6,755 bases of DNA from Acidovorax sp. (GCA_011620245.1 WOZN01000360.1:1-6755); one strand, 5' to 3'. Counted from the stretch's first letter, positions 1 to 6,667 are shown. Translations and numbers: made by a program. Notes: a model not told the origin generated them from the sequence alone.

Positions 1-1240
1 CCATGTCCACGCCGCAGATATGCAGGCCCACCATCTGCGCGGCGGCCACGGCGCGGGCGGCCACTTCGGGGTGTACGTCGTCGGTCACGTCGGTGGCGGT
101 GCCGCCGGTGGACAGGTTGGCGTTGTTGCGCAGGATGACGCGCTGGCCCTTGGGCGGCACTGATTCCGGGGTCAGGTTCTGGGCGGCCAGGCGGGCCACG
201 GCGATGTCATCGAGGCGGATCTTGGTGAGCGAGGTGGCATGGCCCTCGCCGCGGCGCGGGTCGAGGTTGACCTGGTCCACCAGCTCGCGCACGGTGTGCT
301 GGCCGTCGCCCAGCACCTGCGGCGGCTCGCGCCGGGCGGCGGCCACCAGCTGGTCGCCCACCACCAGCAGGCGGAAATCGTGGCCGGGCAAAAAGCGCTC
401 GACCATCACGGTGCCGTAATCGGCCGCGTTGCGGTAGGCCTCCTCCAGCTGGGCGCGGTCGGTGATGTTGACCGTGACGCCCTTGCCCTGGTTGCCGTCC
501 TGGGGCTTCACCACCACCGGAAAACCCACCTTGAGCGCGACTTCCCGGGCTTCCTCGATGCTGTCCACCGGCTGGCCCAGCGGCACCGGCACGCCGGCCG
601 CATGCAGCAGGCGCTTGGTGAGGTCTTTGTCCTGGCCAATGGATTCGGCCACGGCGCTGGTGGAGTCGATCTCGGCGGCCTGGATGCGGCGCTGCCTGGA
701 GCCCCAGCCAAACTGCACCAGGCTGCCGCGCGTGAGGCGGCGAAACGGAATGCCGCGCGCCACGGCGGCATCGACGATGGCGCTGGTGCTTGGGCCCAGG
801 CGCTCGTTTTCATCGAGCTCGCGCAGCTTGGCAATGGCCGCTTCGGCATCGAACTGGCCCTGGCCCAGCGCGGCGTTGATGAGGCGCTGGGCGTCTTCGA
901 AGGCCTGCCGGCCCACGGCTTCCTCGCTGTATTCCACGACCACCTGGTACACGCCGGCATCGGTCGTGGCGGTGGTGCGGGCAAAGGTCACCGGGCAGCC
1001 CGCCTGCGCCTGCAGCGCCAGCGCCGCGGTCTGCAGCACATGGGCAAGCGAGACATCGCCGCTGCCGCCTTCGGGGTGCAGCACGCCGATGGCCGGGAAC
1101 AGCGCCCGCAGCCGGTCTTCAAAACCGGCCATGCGGGCAATGGCCCGTTCGGATTCGGCGCAGGCCACCACGGCCTCGATGGCCATGTGGCGGCTCCAGA
1201 GGTTGGGGCCGCGCAGGGCCCGGGTGCGGGATACATCCAT
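1..1240 (-). CDS. cphA: Cyanophycin synthetase paralog (second gene of pair), 3' end outside window
   Basis: Cytosolic CphA-family enzyme of cyanophycin synthesis. The frame is open from the ATG at 1240 to the left edge, giving 413 residues with no stop. The N-terminus (MDVSRTRALRGPNLWSRH) carries the RGPN(L/I)W signature of the family, which supports this start; an upstream ATG at 1263 is in another frame. The ATP-grasp domain starts near residue 148 (LGPSTSAIV) and shows PVVVKPQDGNQGKGV (K245 and the Gly-rich loop), VERFLPG (E281) and DVTDDVHPEVA, so the G site looks intact as far as it can be seen. The N domain is divergent: where the upstream paralog has H-V-L-E-H this one has H67-V-L-Q-T71, and the GGFL/GTW block before it is gone. 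The Mur-ligase-like domain would lie beyond the edge. It follows the other cphA by 90 bp on the same strand and is probably co-transcribed. It resembles the second member of the cphA/cphA' pair of Cupriavidus necator. Family call is firm; subtype is inference. Confidence 0.93.
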   Translation of the reverse strand, partial: MDVSRTRALRGPNLWSRHMAIEAVVACAESERAIARMAGFEDRLRALFPAIGVLHPEGGSGDVSLAHVLQTAALALQAQAGCPVTFARTTATTDAGVYQVVVEYSEEAVGRQAFEDAQRLINAALGQGQFDAEAAIAKLRELDENERLGPSTSAIVDAAVARGIPFRRLTRGSLVQFGWGSRQRRIQAAEIDSTSAVAESIGQDKDLTKRLLHAAGVPVPLGQPVDSIEEAREVALKVGFPVVVKPQDGNQGKGVTVNITDRAQLEEAYRNAADYGTVMVERFLPGHDFRLLVVGDQLVAAARREPPQVLGDGQHTVRELVDQVNLDPRRGEGHATSLTKIRLDDIAVARLAAQNLTPESVPPKGQRVILRNNANLSTGGTATDVTDDVHPEVAARAVAAAQMVGLHICGVDM

Positions 1241-1263
1241 GGAAATGTCTTTCTGTGGTCCAT

Positions 1264-1281
1264 CAGGGCTGGCAGGCCCTG
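1264..1281 (-). other. Small hairpin in the cphA-cphA spacer
   Basis: CAGGGC (1264-1269) and GCCCTG (1276-1281) are perfect inverted arms around a 6-nt loop, within the 90-bp gap between the two synthetase genes and 23 nt before the second start codon. There is no T-run after it on the minus strand, so it is not a typical intrinsic terminator. It could influence mRNA processing or translation of the second gene. Confidence 0.4.
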
Positions 1282-1311
1282 GTCAGGTCAAGGGCAATGG
1301 AATCAACAACG

Positions 1312-1341
1312 GGTGGGCATCAGGTGGGCATCAGGTGGGCA
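1312..1341. repeat. 11-bp direct tandem repeat spanning the cphA stop codon, 2.7 copies
   Basis: The unit GGTGGGCATCA is perfect at 1312-1322 and 1323-1333, with eight further bases (GGTGGGCA) at 1334-1341. The stop codon TGA of the 736-residue CphA (1333-1331) falls inside the second unit. Because every unit begins with the same bases, gain or loss of a copy would leave the protein C-terminus (STLPT) unchanged and alter only the spacer to the next gene. Confidence 0.9.
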
Positions 1342-3541
1342 GGGTGCTCACGGGCGGCAGTTCCGGCTCGAACGTCTTGATGCCGGCGCCGATGAGGTCG
1401 GGGGCAATGTCCAGCGCCCAGGCCGCGCCAATGGCGGCCAGCAGCGCATCGGTGTCGGGCACGACGGCGTTGCGCCCGAACGTGAGTTCGGACAGCGTGC
1501 CCAGCAAATGCTCTGCATTGCCCGTGGCCAGCACCACGCGGCTGTTGCGCACCAGCACGGCGCGGCCCTGGTCGCGGGCCCGGTGCTCCACGATGGCGGG
1601 CAGGCTGGCGTCCTGCGCGTACAGCACCACATCGCCATCGCACAGCGGTGCGAGGCCGGCCACCTGCGGATCGGCGGCGTTGAGCACGGCGGCGCCGCCC
1701 TCCAGCACCACGTCCACCTGCGTGCGCAGCACTTTGGTCATCTGCTCGCGGTTCTGGATGTCGAATTCGGCCAGTGTTTCTGCGCCATCCATGTCGGTGA
1801 CCACGCCCACCTGGCAGCGGTCGTAGGCCAGACCGTCGCGCAGGATGGTGCGGGCGTCGTTTTCAATCACGGCCGCCTGCACCATCTGGTTCATCAGCAG
1901 GCGGTGGGCGGCTTCCCAGTGGGCGCTGTCGGCGGCTTCCACGCAGCGGCGGTCCAGAAAGAGACCGTCGCGGCAGGCCAGGCCGGTGTGCCGCCCGCCC
2001 AGGTGCAGCAGCCAGGCCACCAGCCTTGCGATGGTGGCGGTGCCGCGCGTGCCGGCCACGCCCACCACCGGGATGCGGCCGACGGTGTCGTCGTTTTGGT
2101 GGTCGTCTGCGGGGAACAAATGCTCGATGATGGCCTGGCCCACGGGCCGGGGCGCGCCCACCGCGGGCTTGAGGTGCATCAGCAGGCCGGGGCCGGCGTT
2201 CACTTCCACAATGGCGCCGCCCTGTTCGTGCAGCGGGCGGGAGATGTCTTGCGCCACCATGTCGATGCCGGCGATGTCCAGCCCCACCACCTTGGCGGCC
2301 AGCGCGGCGATATAGGCCACTTCGGGGTGCACGTCGTCGGTGCAATCCACGGCCACGTTGCCGTTGCGCTGCACCACCACCTGGCGGCCTGCGGCGGGCA
2401 CGGAGTCGGCGTCGAGATCCTGGCGCTTGAGTTCGAGCTGCACCTTGGTGTCGGTTGCCAGGTCGATGATGTCGAGCGGGTATTCTTCCTCGTAGCCCCG
2501 GCGCGGGTCGGAATTGAGCTGTGTGTTGATCAGCTCGGCGACCGTGGAGCGGCCATTGCCGGTAATGCTGACCAATTCCCCGCGCGCTGCCGCCACCAGC
2601 TTGCCGCCCACCACCAGCAGGCGGTGTTCGTCGCCGGGGATGAAGCGTTCGACCATCACGTCGCTGCCTTCGGGGTAGGCCACATGGTAGGCCGCCTCGA
2701 TGTCTTGCTTCTTGCGCAGGTCCAGCGTCACGCCGCGGCCATGGTTGCCGTCGGAGGGCTTGACCACCACGGGCAGGCCGATGTCTTCGGCGGTCTCCCA
2801 GGCTTCTTCAGGGCTGTGGACCACCTGGCCGTCAGGGATTGGCACGCCGCAGGCCTTGAGCAGGCTTTTGGTGAGGTCTTTGTCTGAGGCAATGCCTTCG
2901 GCGATGGCGCTGGTGAATTCACTTTCGGCCGTCCAGATGCGGCGCTGGCGGGCACCGTAGCCCAGCTGCACCAGGTTGCCGTCGTTCAGGCGGATATGGG
3001 GGATGCCGCGGTCCGTGCCCGCCGTCACGATGCAGGCGGTGCTGGGGCCCAGGTAGCGGTCATCGACCTCGGTGCGCAGCCGCGCCACGGCGGCATGCAC
3101 GTCAAAGGGCTCATCGTTGATGGCGGCCATCAGCAGGCGGTGCCCCTGCGCCAGCGCAACGCGGGCCACCTGCTCGTCGCGCGCCCGGAAAACCATGCGG
3201 TACACGCCGCGCACCGACGTGCTGCGGGTCTGGCCGAAACCCGTGGGCATGCCCGACAGGTTGAGCAGCTCGATGACGACATGTTCCAGCACATGGCCGC
3301 ACCAGGTGCCCTCTTGCAGCCGCTGCAGGAAACCGCCGCGCTCGCCCACGCCGCAGTGGTGCTCCTGCAGCGCCGGCAACCAGGTCGTGAGGCGGTCATT
3401 CAGACCGGCAATGGTGTGGGAGGGATGGTCTTCCAGTGCGCCCAGGTCCAGCCAGACCTCCAGCGCCGGCCGGTAGGTCCAGATGTTGGGGCCGCGCAGG
3501 TAGTTGATGCGCAGCAGTTGGATATCGTCGATTTTTGCCAT
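1331..3541 (-). CDS. cphA: CphA-family cyanophycin synthetase with degenerate, shortened Mur-ligase domain
   Basis: A complete 736-residue protein. The ATG at 3541 is chosen because MAKIDDIQLLRINYLRGPNIW matches the usual CphA N-terminus; an in-frame ATG at 3691 would only add 50 Pro/Ala-rich residues, and no clear Shine-Dalgarno is seen for 3541. The N domain (about 1-160) has CGVGERGGFL and an HxxEH motif (H83, E86, H87). The ATP-grasp domain (about 165-488) has VVVKPSDGNHGRGV (K261), VERFIPG (E298), DDVHPEV and EVNAGPG (446-451) and looks active. The Mur-like domain begins near 490, but its P-loop reads GVAGTRGTAT (494-503) where active CphA1 has a GTNGKTT-type sequence, so the ATP-binding lysine is missing. 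Other M motifs are altered too (IENDARTILR, DMDGAETL). The protein ends at FEPELPP, about where a full-length enzyme of roughly 870 residues would continue into its last Mur subdomain. It probably extends the backbone or polymerises preformed dipeptide units (CphA2-like), or works with the downstream paralog. First gene of the minus-strand operon. Confidence 0.93.
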   Translation of the reverse strand: MAKIDDIQLLRINYLRGPNIWTYRPALEVWLDLGALEDHPSHTIAGLNDRLTTWLPALQEHHCGVGERGGFLQRLQEGTWCGHVLEHVVIELLNLSGMPTGFGQTRSTSVRGVYRMVFRARDEQVARVALAQGHRLLMAAINDEPFDVHAAVARLRTEVDDRYLGPSTACIVTAGTDRGIPHIRLNDGNLVQLGYGARQRRIWTAESEFTSAIAEGIASDKDLTKSLLKACGVPIPDGQVVHSPEEAWETAEDIGLPVVVKPSDGNHGRGVTLDLRKKQDIEAAYHVAYPEGSDVMVERFIPGDEHRLLVVGGKLVAAARGELVSITGNGRSTVAELINTQLNSDPRRGYEEEYPLDIIDLATDTKVQLELKRQDLDADSVPAAGRQVVVQRNGNVAVDCTDDVHPEVAYIAALAAKVVGLDIAGIDMVAQDISRPLHEQGGAIVEVNAGPGLLMHLKPAVGAPRPVGQAIIEHLFPADDHQNDDTVGRIPVVGVAGTRGTATIARLVAWLLHLGGRHTGLACRDGLFLDRRCVEAADSAHWEAAHRLLMNQMVQAAVIENDARTILRDGLAYDRCQVGVVTDMDGAETLAEFDIQNREQMTKVLRTQVDVVLEGGAAVLNAADPQVAGLAPLCDGDVVLYAQDASLPAIVEHRARDQGRAVLVRNSRVVLATGNAEHLLGTLSELTFGRNAVVPDTDALLAAIGAAWALDIAPDLIGAGIKTFEPELPPVSTLPT

Positions 3542-3570
3542 GTTTCGGAGCGGTTCAGGGGGCACCGGAC

Positions 3571-3602
3571 GGGCCGGAGAGGGAGGGCCGGAGAGGGAGG
3601 GC
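3571..3602. repeat. 14-bp direct tandem repeat, 2.3 copies
   Basis: The unit GGGCCGGAGAGGGA occurs perfectly at 3571-3584 and 3585-3598, followed by a partial GGGC at 3599-3602. It lies 30-61 bp upstream of the cphA start codon, within the probable 5' untranslated leader, where the transcript would read as a pyrimidine-rich TCCCTCTCCGGCCC repeat. It may be simple slippage or may affect leader structure; no protein-binding role is shown. Confidence 0.9.
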
Positions 3603-3724
3603 AATTGTGCGCCCGGCTGGGCGTGGGTTTTGCCGGTCATCGGGTGGAGGGGGGGGGCGCCGTTTGCGCTGGCGTTTCGGGTTTCGGTCAAAATTCCGGC
3701 TCCTGCAACGCCTGCGGCTTTGTG

Positions 3725-3737
3725 CTGCCGGCGGCAG
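3725..3737. promoter_or_regulatory. 13-bp palindrome just upstream of transporter start
   Basis: CTGCCG-G-CGGCAG is a perfect inverted repeat about a single central G, ending 13 nt before the ATG at 3751. In RNA it can form a 5-bp stem with a 3-nt loop partly covering the purine run that may act as ribosome site. It could be an operator half-pair or a translational element, but such GC palindromes also arise by chance in sequence this GC-rich. Confidence 0.3.
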
Positions 3738-3750
3738 AGAATCCAAACCT

Positions 3751-6063
3751 ATGCAACATCACCATTCTGTGGACGCCTCCGGTGTCTTTTCTGGCCCTCA
3801 GGGGGCCGATTTGCGGGCCATGCTCGCTCCCCAGGAGAACGTGCTGGCCGCGTTACAGGTTGACCTGAGTGCCGAATTGCGCTTTGCCGCAGGCTGGGTG
3901 GTGGTGACCCCGGAGCGCATTCTGGCCTGCGATCCCGGTGCTGCCGTTTGGCGCGCCTGGCCGCTGTCGAACGGGCTGGCGCTGCGCCTGCAGGACCATG
4001 GGGGGGTGGGAACGCTGGAGCTGCATGCGCCTGATGCGCGGCTGGCCTTCTGGCATTTCACCCTGGGAAACCACCCCCAGGCCCTGCGCCTGGTGCAGCG
4101 TTTCGAGCAGGCAGTGGCCCGCAGCCTGGTGGCCGGCGCGGCGCAGGAAGAGGCCGACGAGCCCACCTGCCCCCTGTGCCATACCCCGCTGCCCCCCGAC
4201 ACCGAAGAATGCCCGGCATGCGCGCGCACCCAGCCGCAGCAGACTTCCACCTGGGTGCTGCTGCGGCTGTGGCGTTTTGCGCGGCCCTACCGCAAGCAAC
4301 TGGCGGCGGGCTTTGCGCTGACGCTGGCCTCCACCGCCGCCACGCTGGTGCCGCCCTACCTCACCATCCCGCTGATGGATGACATCCTGATTCCGTTCCA
4401 GAACGGCCAGCAGATCGAACCCGGGCTGGTGCTGCTGTATCTGAGCGGCCTGCTGCTGTCGGCGCTGGCGGCCTGGGGCCTGTCCTGGGCGCGCACCTAC
4501 ATCCTGGCGCTGGTGTCCGAGCGCATTGGCGCCGACCTGCGCACCACCACCTACGAGCACCTGCTGCACCTGTCGCTCGACTATTTTGGCGGCAAGCGCA
4601 CGGGCGACCTGATGGCGCGCATCGGCTCCGAAACCGACCGCATCAACGTGTTCCTGTCGCTGCACGCGCTGGATTTCGTCACCGATGTGCTGATGATCTG
4701 CATGACGGCGGCCATCCTGTTTTCCATCAACCCCTGGCTGGCGCTGGTCACGCTGGTGCCGCTGCCCTTCATCGGCTGGATGATCCACACCGTGCGCGAC
4801 CGCCTGCGCACGGGCTTCGAGAAGATCGACCGCGTGTGGTCCGAGGTGACCAATGTGCTGGCCGACACCATTCCGGGCATCCGCGTGGTGAAGGCCTTCG
4901 CCCAGGAAAAGCGCGAGGCCCAGCGGTTTCGCGATGCCAACCAGCACAACCTCGAAGTGAACGACAAGCTCAACAAGACCTGGAGCCTGTTCACGCCCAC
5001 GGTGTCGCTGCTCACTGAAATCGGCCTGCTGGTGGTCTGGGGCTTCGGCATCTGGCTGGTGTCGCGCAACCAGATCACGGTGGGTGTGCTGACGGCCTTC
5101 ATTGCCTACATCGGGCGCTTTTATGGCCGGCTCGATTCCATGAGCCGCATCGTCTCGGTCACGCAAAAGGCGGCGGCGGGCGCCAAGCGCATCTTCGACA
5201 TCCTGGACCATGTGAGCAACGTGCCCGACCCCGCCCAGCCCGTGAAGCTGGACAAGGTGCAGGGCGCCATCAGCATGCAGGGCGTGGGCTTTCGCTACGG
5301 CAGCCGCGCGGTCATCAAGGGGCTGTCGCTCGACATCCGCCCCGGCGAGATGATCGGCCTGGTGGGCCACAGCGGCTCGGGCAAGAGCACGCTGGTCAAC
5401 CTGATCAGCCGGTTTTACGACGTGAGCGACGGCTCCATCCAGGTGGACGGCGTGGACATCCGCCGCTTTGCCGTGGCCGACTACCGCCGCCATATCGGCC
5501 TGGTGCTGCAGGAGCCCTTCCTGTTCTTCGGCACCATCGCCGAGAACATTGCCTACGGCAAGCCCGAGGCCACGCGCAAAGAAATCGTTGCGGCCGCGCG
5601 TGCCGCCCATGCGCACGAGTTCATCCTGCGCCTGCAGCACGGCTACGACTCGCTGGTGGGCGAGCGCGGCCAGGGCCTGTCGGGCGGCGAGCGCCAGCGC
5701 ATCAGCATTGCCCGCGCGCTGCTGATCGACCCGCGCATCCTGATCCTGGACGAAGCCACGTCGGCCGTGGACACCGAGACCGAAAAGGAAATCCAGAAGG
5801 CGCTCGACAACCTGGTGCAGGGCCGCACCACCATTGCCATTGCCCACCGCCTGTCCACGCTGCGCAAGGCCGACCGGCTGGTCGTCATGGACCGGGGCGA
5901 GGTGGTCGAAGTGGGCCCGCACGACGAACTCATGGAAAAGCAGGGCGCCTACTGGCGGCTGTATGAGGCCCAGGCGCGCCGTGCCGAGGAAGACGTGCAG
6001 GCCGCGAGCGTCATCATCGACAGTGGCCTGCTGCACCCGGCGCATCCCGCTGGCAATTCCTGA
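3751..6063 (+). CDS. Cyanophycin-associated ABC transporter, exporter-type half-transporter with N-terminal extension and zinc ribbon
   Basis: A 770-residue inner-membrane protein with fused permease and ATPase. Residues about 25-125 form a beta-rich, PH-like segment. A Cys4 ribbon CPLC-x10-CPAC follows (C140, C143, C154, C157). The type-1 exporter membrane domain (about 170-465) has predicted helices near 184-203, 226-250, 305-327, 330-350, 418-438 and 443-460. The ATPase domain (about 505-745) is complete: A-loop Y516, Walker A GHSGSGKST (539-547, K545), Q587, signature LSGGERQ (643-649), Walker B ILILDEAT (D667, E668), D-loop SAVD and H699. It should be active, presumably as a homodimer. 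The ATG at 3751 is preferred: the frame is open back to 3535, but that stretch is GC-rich intergenic sequence without family-like residues. Only a weak purine run (AGAGA, 3736-3740) precedes it. It is divergent from cphA and followed 18 bp later by a DUF1854 gene, the arrangement annotated elsewhere as cyanophycin metabolism-associated. Substrate unknown. Confidence 0.93.
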   Translation: MQHHHSVDASGVFSGPQGADLRAMLAPQENVLAALQVDLSAELRFAAGWVVVTPERILACDPGAAVWRAWPLSNGLALRLQDHGGVGTLELHAPDARLAFWHFTLGNHPQALRLVQRFEQAVARSLVAGAAQEEADEPTCPLCHTPLPPDTEECPACARTQPQQTSTWVLLRLWRFARPYRKQLAAGFALTLASTAATLVPPYLTIPLMDDILIPFQNGQQIEPGLVLLYLSGLLLSALAAWGLSWARTYILALVSERIGADLRTTTYEHLLHLSLDYFGGKRTGDLMARIGSETDRINVFLSLHALDFVTDVLMICMTAAILFSINPWLALVTLVPLPFIGWMIHTVRDRLRTGFEKIDRVWSEVTNVLADTIPGIRVVKAFAQEKREAQRFRDANQHNLEVNDKLNKTWSLFTPTVSLLTEIGLLVVWGFGIWLVSRNQITVGVLTAFIAYIGRFYGRLDSMSRIVSVTQKAAAGAKRIFDILDHVSNVPDPAQPVKLDKVQGAISMQGVGFRYGSRAVIKGLSLDIRPGEMIGLVGHSGSGKSTLVNLISRFYDVSDGSIQVDGVDIRRFAVADYRRHIGLVLQEPFLFFGTIAENIAYGKPEATRKEIVAAARAAHAHEFILRLQHGYDSLVGERGQGLSGGERQRISIARALLIDPRILILDEATSAVDTETEKEIQKALDNLVQGRTTIAIAHRLSTLRKADRLVVMDRGEVVEVGPHDELMEKQGAYWRLYEAQARRAEEDVQAASVIIDSGLLHPAHPAGNS

Positions 6064-6081
6064 ACCGGCCGGAGACCGACC

Positions 6082-6561
6082 ATGAATACATCGACTGTCC
6101 CGTTGCAACTGCACCGTAACTCCCATGGCCGCCTGGTCCTGACCCTGCCAGACGGCACGGCCCACGAAGGTGTGACGCCCGTGCGCGCATTTCCGATCGC
6201 GGCGCCCTCCGAAGGCCTTTCCCTGGTCGGTGCAGATGGCCATGAACTGCTCTGGATTGACCGGCTGGACCAGTTGCCCGCGCCGGCGCGCCGCCTGATT
6301 GACGAAGAACTTGCCGTGCGGGAATTTATGCCCACTATCAGCCAAATCACATCGGTATCGAGTTTTTCCACGCCCAGCACCTGGACCGTCGAGACCGACA
6401 AAGGACCGGCCCGGTTCGTGCTGAAGGCCGAGGAAGACATCCGCCGCCTGGGCGGGCGCACGCGCCTGCTGATTTCCGCGGGGGACGGCATGCAGTTCCG
6501 GGTGCCGGACACCACGGTGCTGGACAGGCATTCCCGGCGTTTGCTGGAGCGCTTTTTATAA
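6082..6561 (+). CDS. Cyanophycin metabolism-associated DUF1854 family protein
   Basis: A 159-residue soluble protein with no signal peptide or membrane segment. The ATG at 6082 has a good ribosome site (GGAG at 6071-6074, 7-nt spacer) and lies 18 bp after the transporter stop, so the two are probably translated from one mRNA. DUF1854 features are recognisable: RAFPIAAPSEGLSLVGADGHELLWID (35-60, in two overlapping blocks), an acidic helix RLIDEELAVREFMP (71-84), ISQI (86-89), WTVETDKGPARFVL (101-114), and a C-terminal part with ISAGDGMQFRVPD and LDRHSRRLL. The length is typical for a stand-alone DUF1854 protein. The biochemical function of the family is not known to me. The constant partnership with this transporter and with cphA suggests an accessory or regulatory subunit, and the W-x-VETD-x-G core probably forms a conserved fold surface. 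The family call rests on recalled motif pattern rather than alignment. Confidence 0.88.
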   Translation: MNTSTVPLQLHRNSHGRLVLTLPDGTAHEGVTPVRAFPIAAPSEGLSLVGADGHELLWIDRLDQLPAPARRLIDEELAVREFMPTISQITSVSSFSTPSTWTVETDKGPARFVLKAEEDIRRLGGRTRLLISAGDGMQFRVPDTTVLDRHSRRLLERFL

Positions 6562-6629
6562 AAAGGTGGCAAAACCTGGCCGCTGCGGCCCTTGGGTGGG
6601 TAGGTGAAAACCCTGATTTGCACCAGAAA

Positions 6630-6664
6630 GGCAAAAAAGGGCTTCAATTCCCCTTCTTTTTGCC
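6630..6664 (+). terminator. Probable rho-independent terminator after the DUF1854 gene
   Basis: An imperfect inverted repeat: GGCAAAA plus AAGGG (6630-6641) can pair with CCCTT (6651-6655) and TTTTGCC (6658-6664), leaving a 9-nt loop and a 2-nt bulge (C6656, T6657). The inner AAGGG stem is followed by CTTTTT, giving a short U-tract in the transcript. It lies 69 bp beyond the DUF1854 stop. The near-symmetric A- and T-tracts mean it might work in both directions. The stem is modest, so termination is likely rather than certain. Confidence 0.5.
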
Positions 6665-6667
6665 GTT

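Larger units (their letters stand above)
3542..3750. promoter_or_regulatory. Divergent intergenic region between cphA operon and transporter operon
   Basis: These 209 bp separate two divergently transcribed cyanophycin units, so promoters for both should lie here. No strong sigma-70 pair is visible. On the minus strand TTGACC (3691-3686) is a good -35 candidate but has no convincing -10 at 16-18 bp (CGCAAA at 17). On the plus strand TTGCGC (3664-3669) with CAAAAT (3689-3694) has a 19-bp gap and is weak. The region also contains a 14-bp tandem repeat, a run of nine G and a 13-bp palindrome just before the transporter start, listed separately. Expression of both units from a shared control region is inference. 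Confidence 0.55.

Noticed and set aside
63..86. Near-identical 24-bp stretch shared by the two cphA genes (also near 2320-2343), possible recent gene conversion
   Set aside because: It encodes the strongly conserved DDVHPEVA motif, and the flanking sequence diverges at once, so ordinary paralogy with constraint explains it.
239..2887. Long plus-strand open frame (882 codons) opposite the two cyanophycin synthetases
   Set aside because: The translation is rich in His, Gly, Ala and Gln with no recognisable domain, and it runs antisense across two clearly recognised CphA genes and their spacer. It is a by-product of GC-rich codon use.
3542..3691. 50-residue N-terminal extension of the first CphA
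   Set aside because: The extension is Pro/Ala-rich and family members normally begin close to the RGPNIW motif, as the start at 3541 does.
3535..3750. 72-codon 5' extension of the transporter frame
   Set aside because: The extra residues are Gly/Arg-rich, run through the G9 tract and the 14-bp repeat, and would overlap the divergent cphA start. The start at 3751 fits the protein better.
2996..3868. Plus-strand frame of 290 codons across the start of cphA and the divergent region
   Set aside because: It overlaps the conserved N domain of CphA in antisense and then the start of the transporter, and its product resembles no known protein.
3853..6531. Long minus-strand open frame (892 codons) opposite the transporter and DUF1854 gene
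   Set aside because: It is low-complexity His/Gln/Arg/Ala-rich, crosses two recognised genes and has no family features. The plus strand carries complete ABC motifs in the same region.
6578..6590. GC palindrome GGCCGC-T-GCGGCC after the DUF1854 stop as a terminator
   Set aside because: There is no T-run after it and the usable stem is only about four base pairs; the structure at 6630-6664 is a better candidate.
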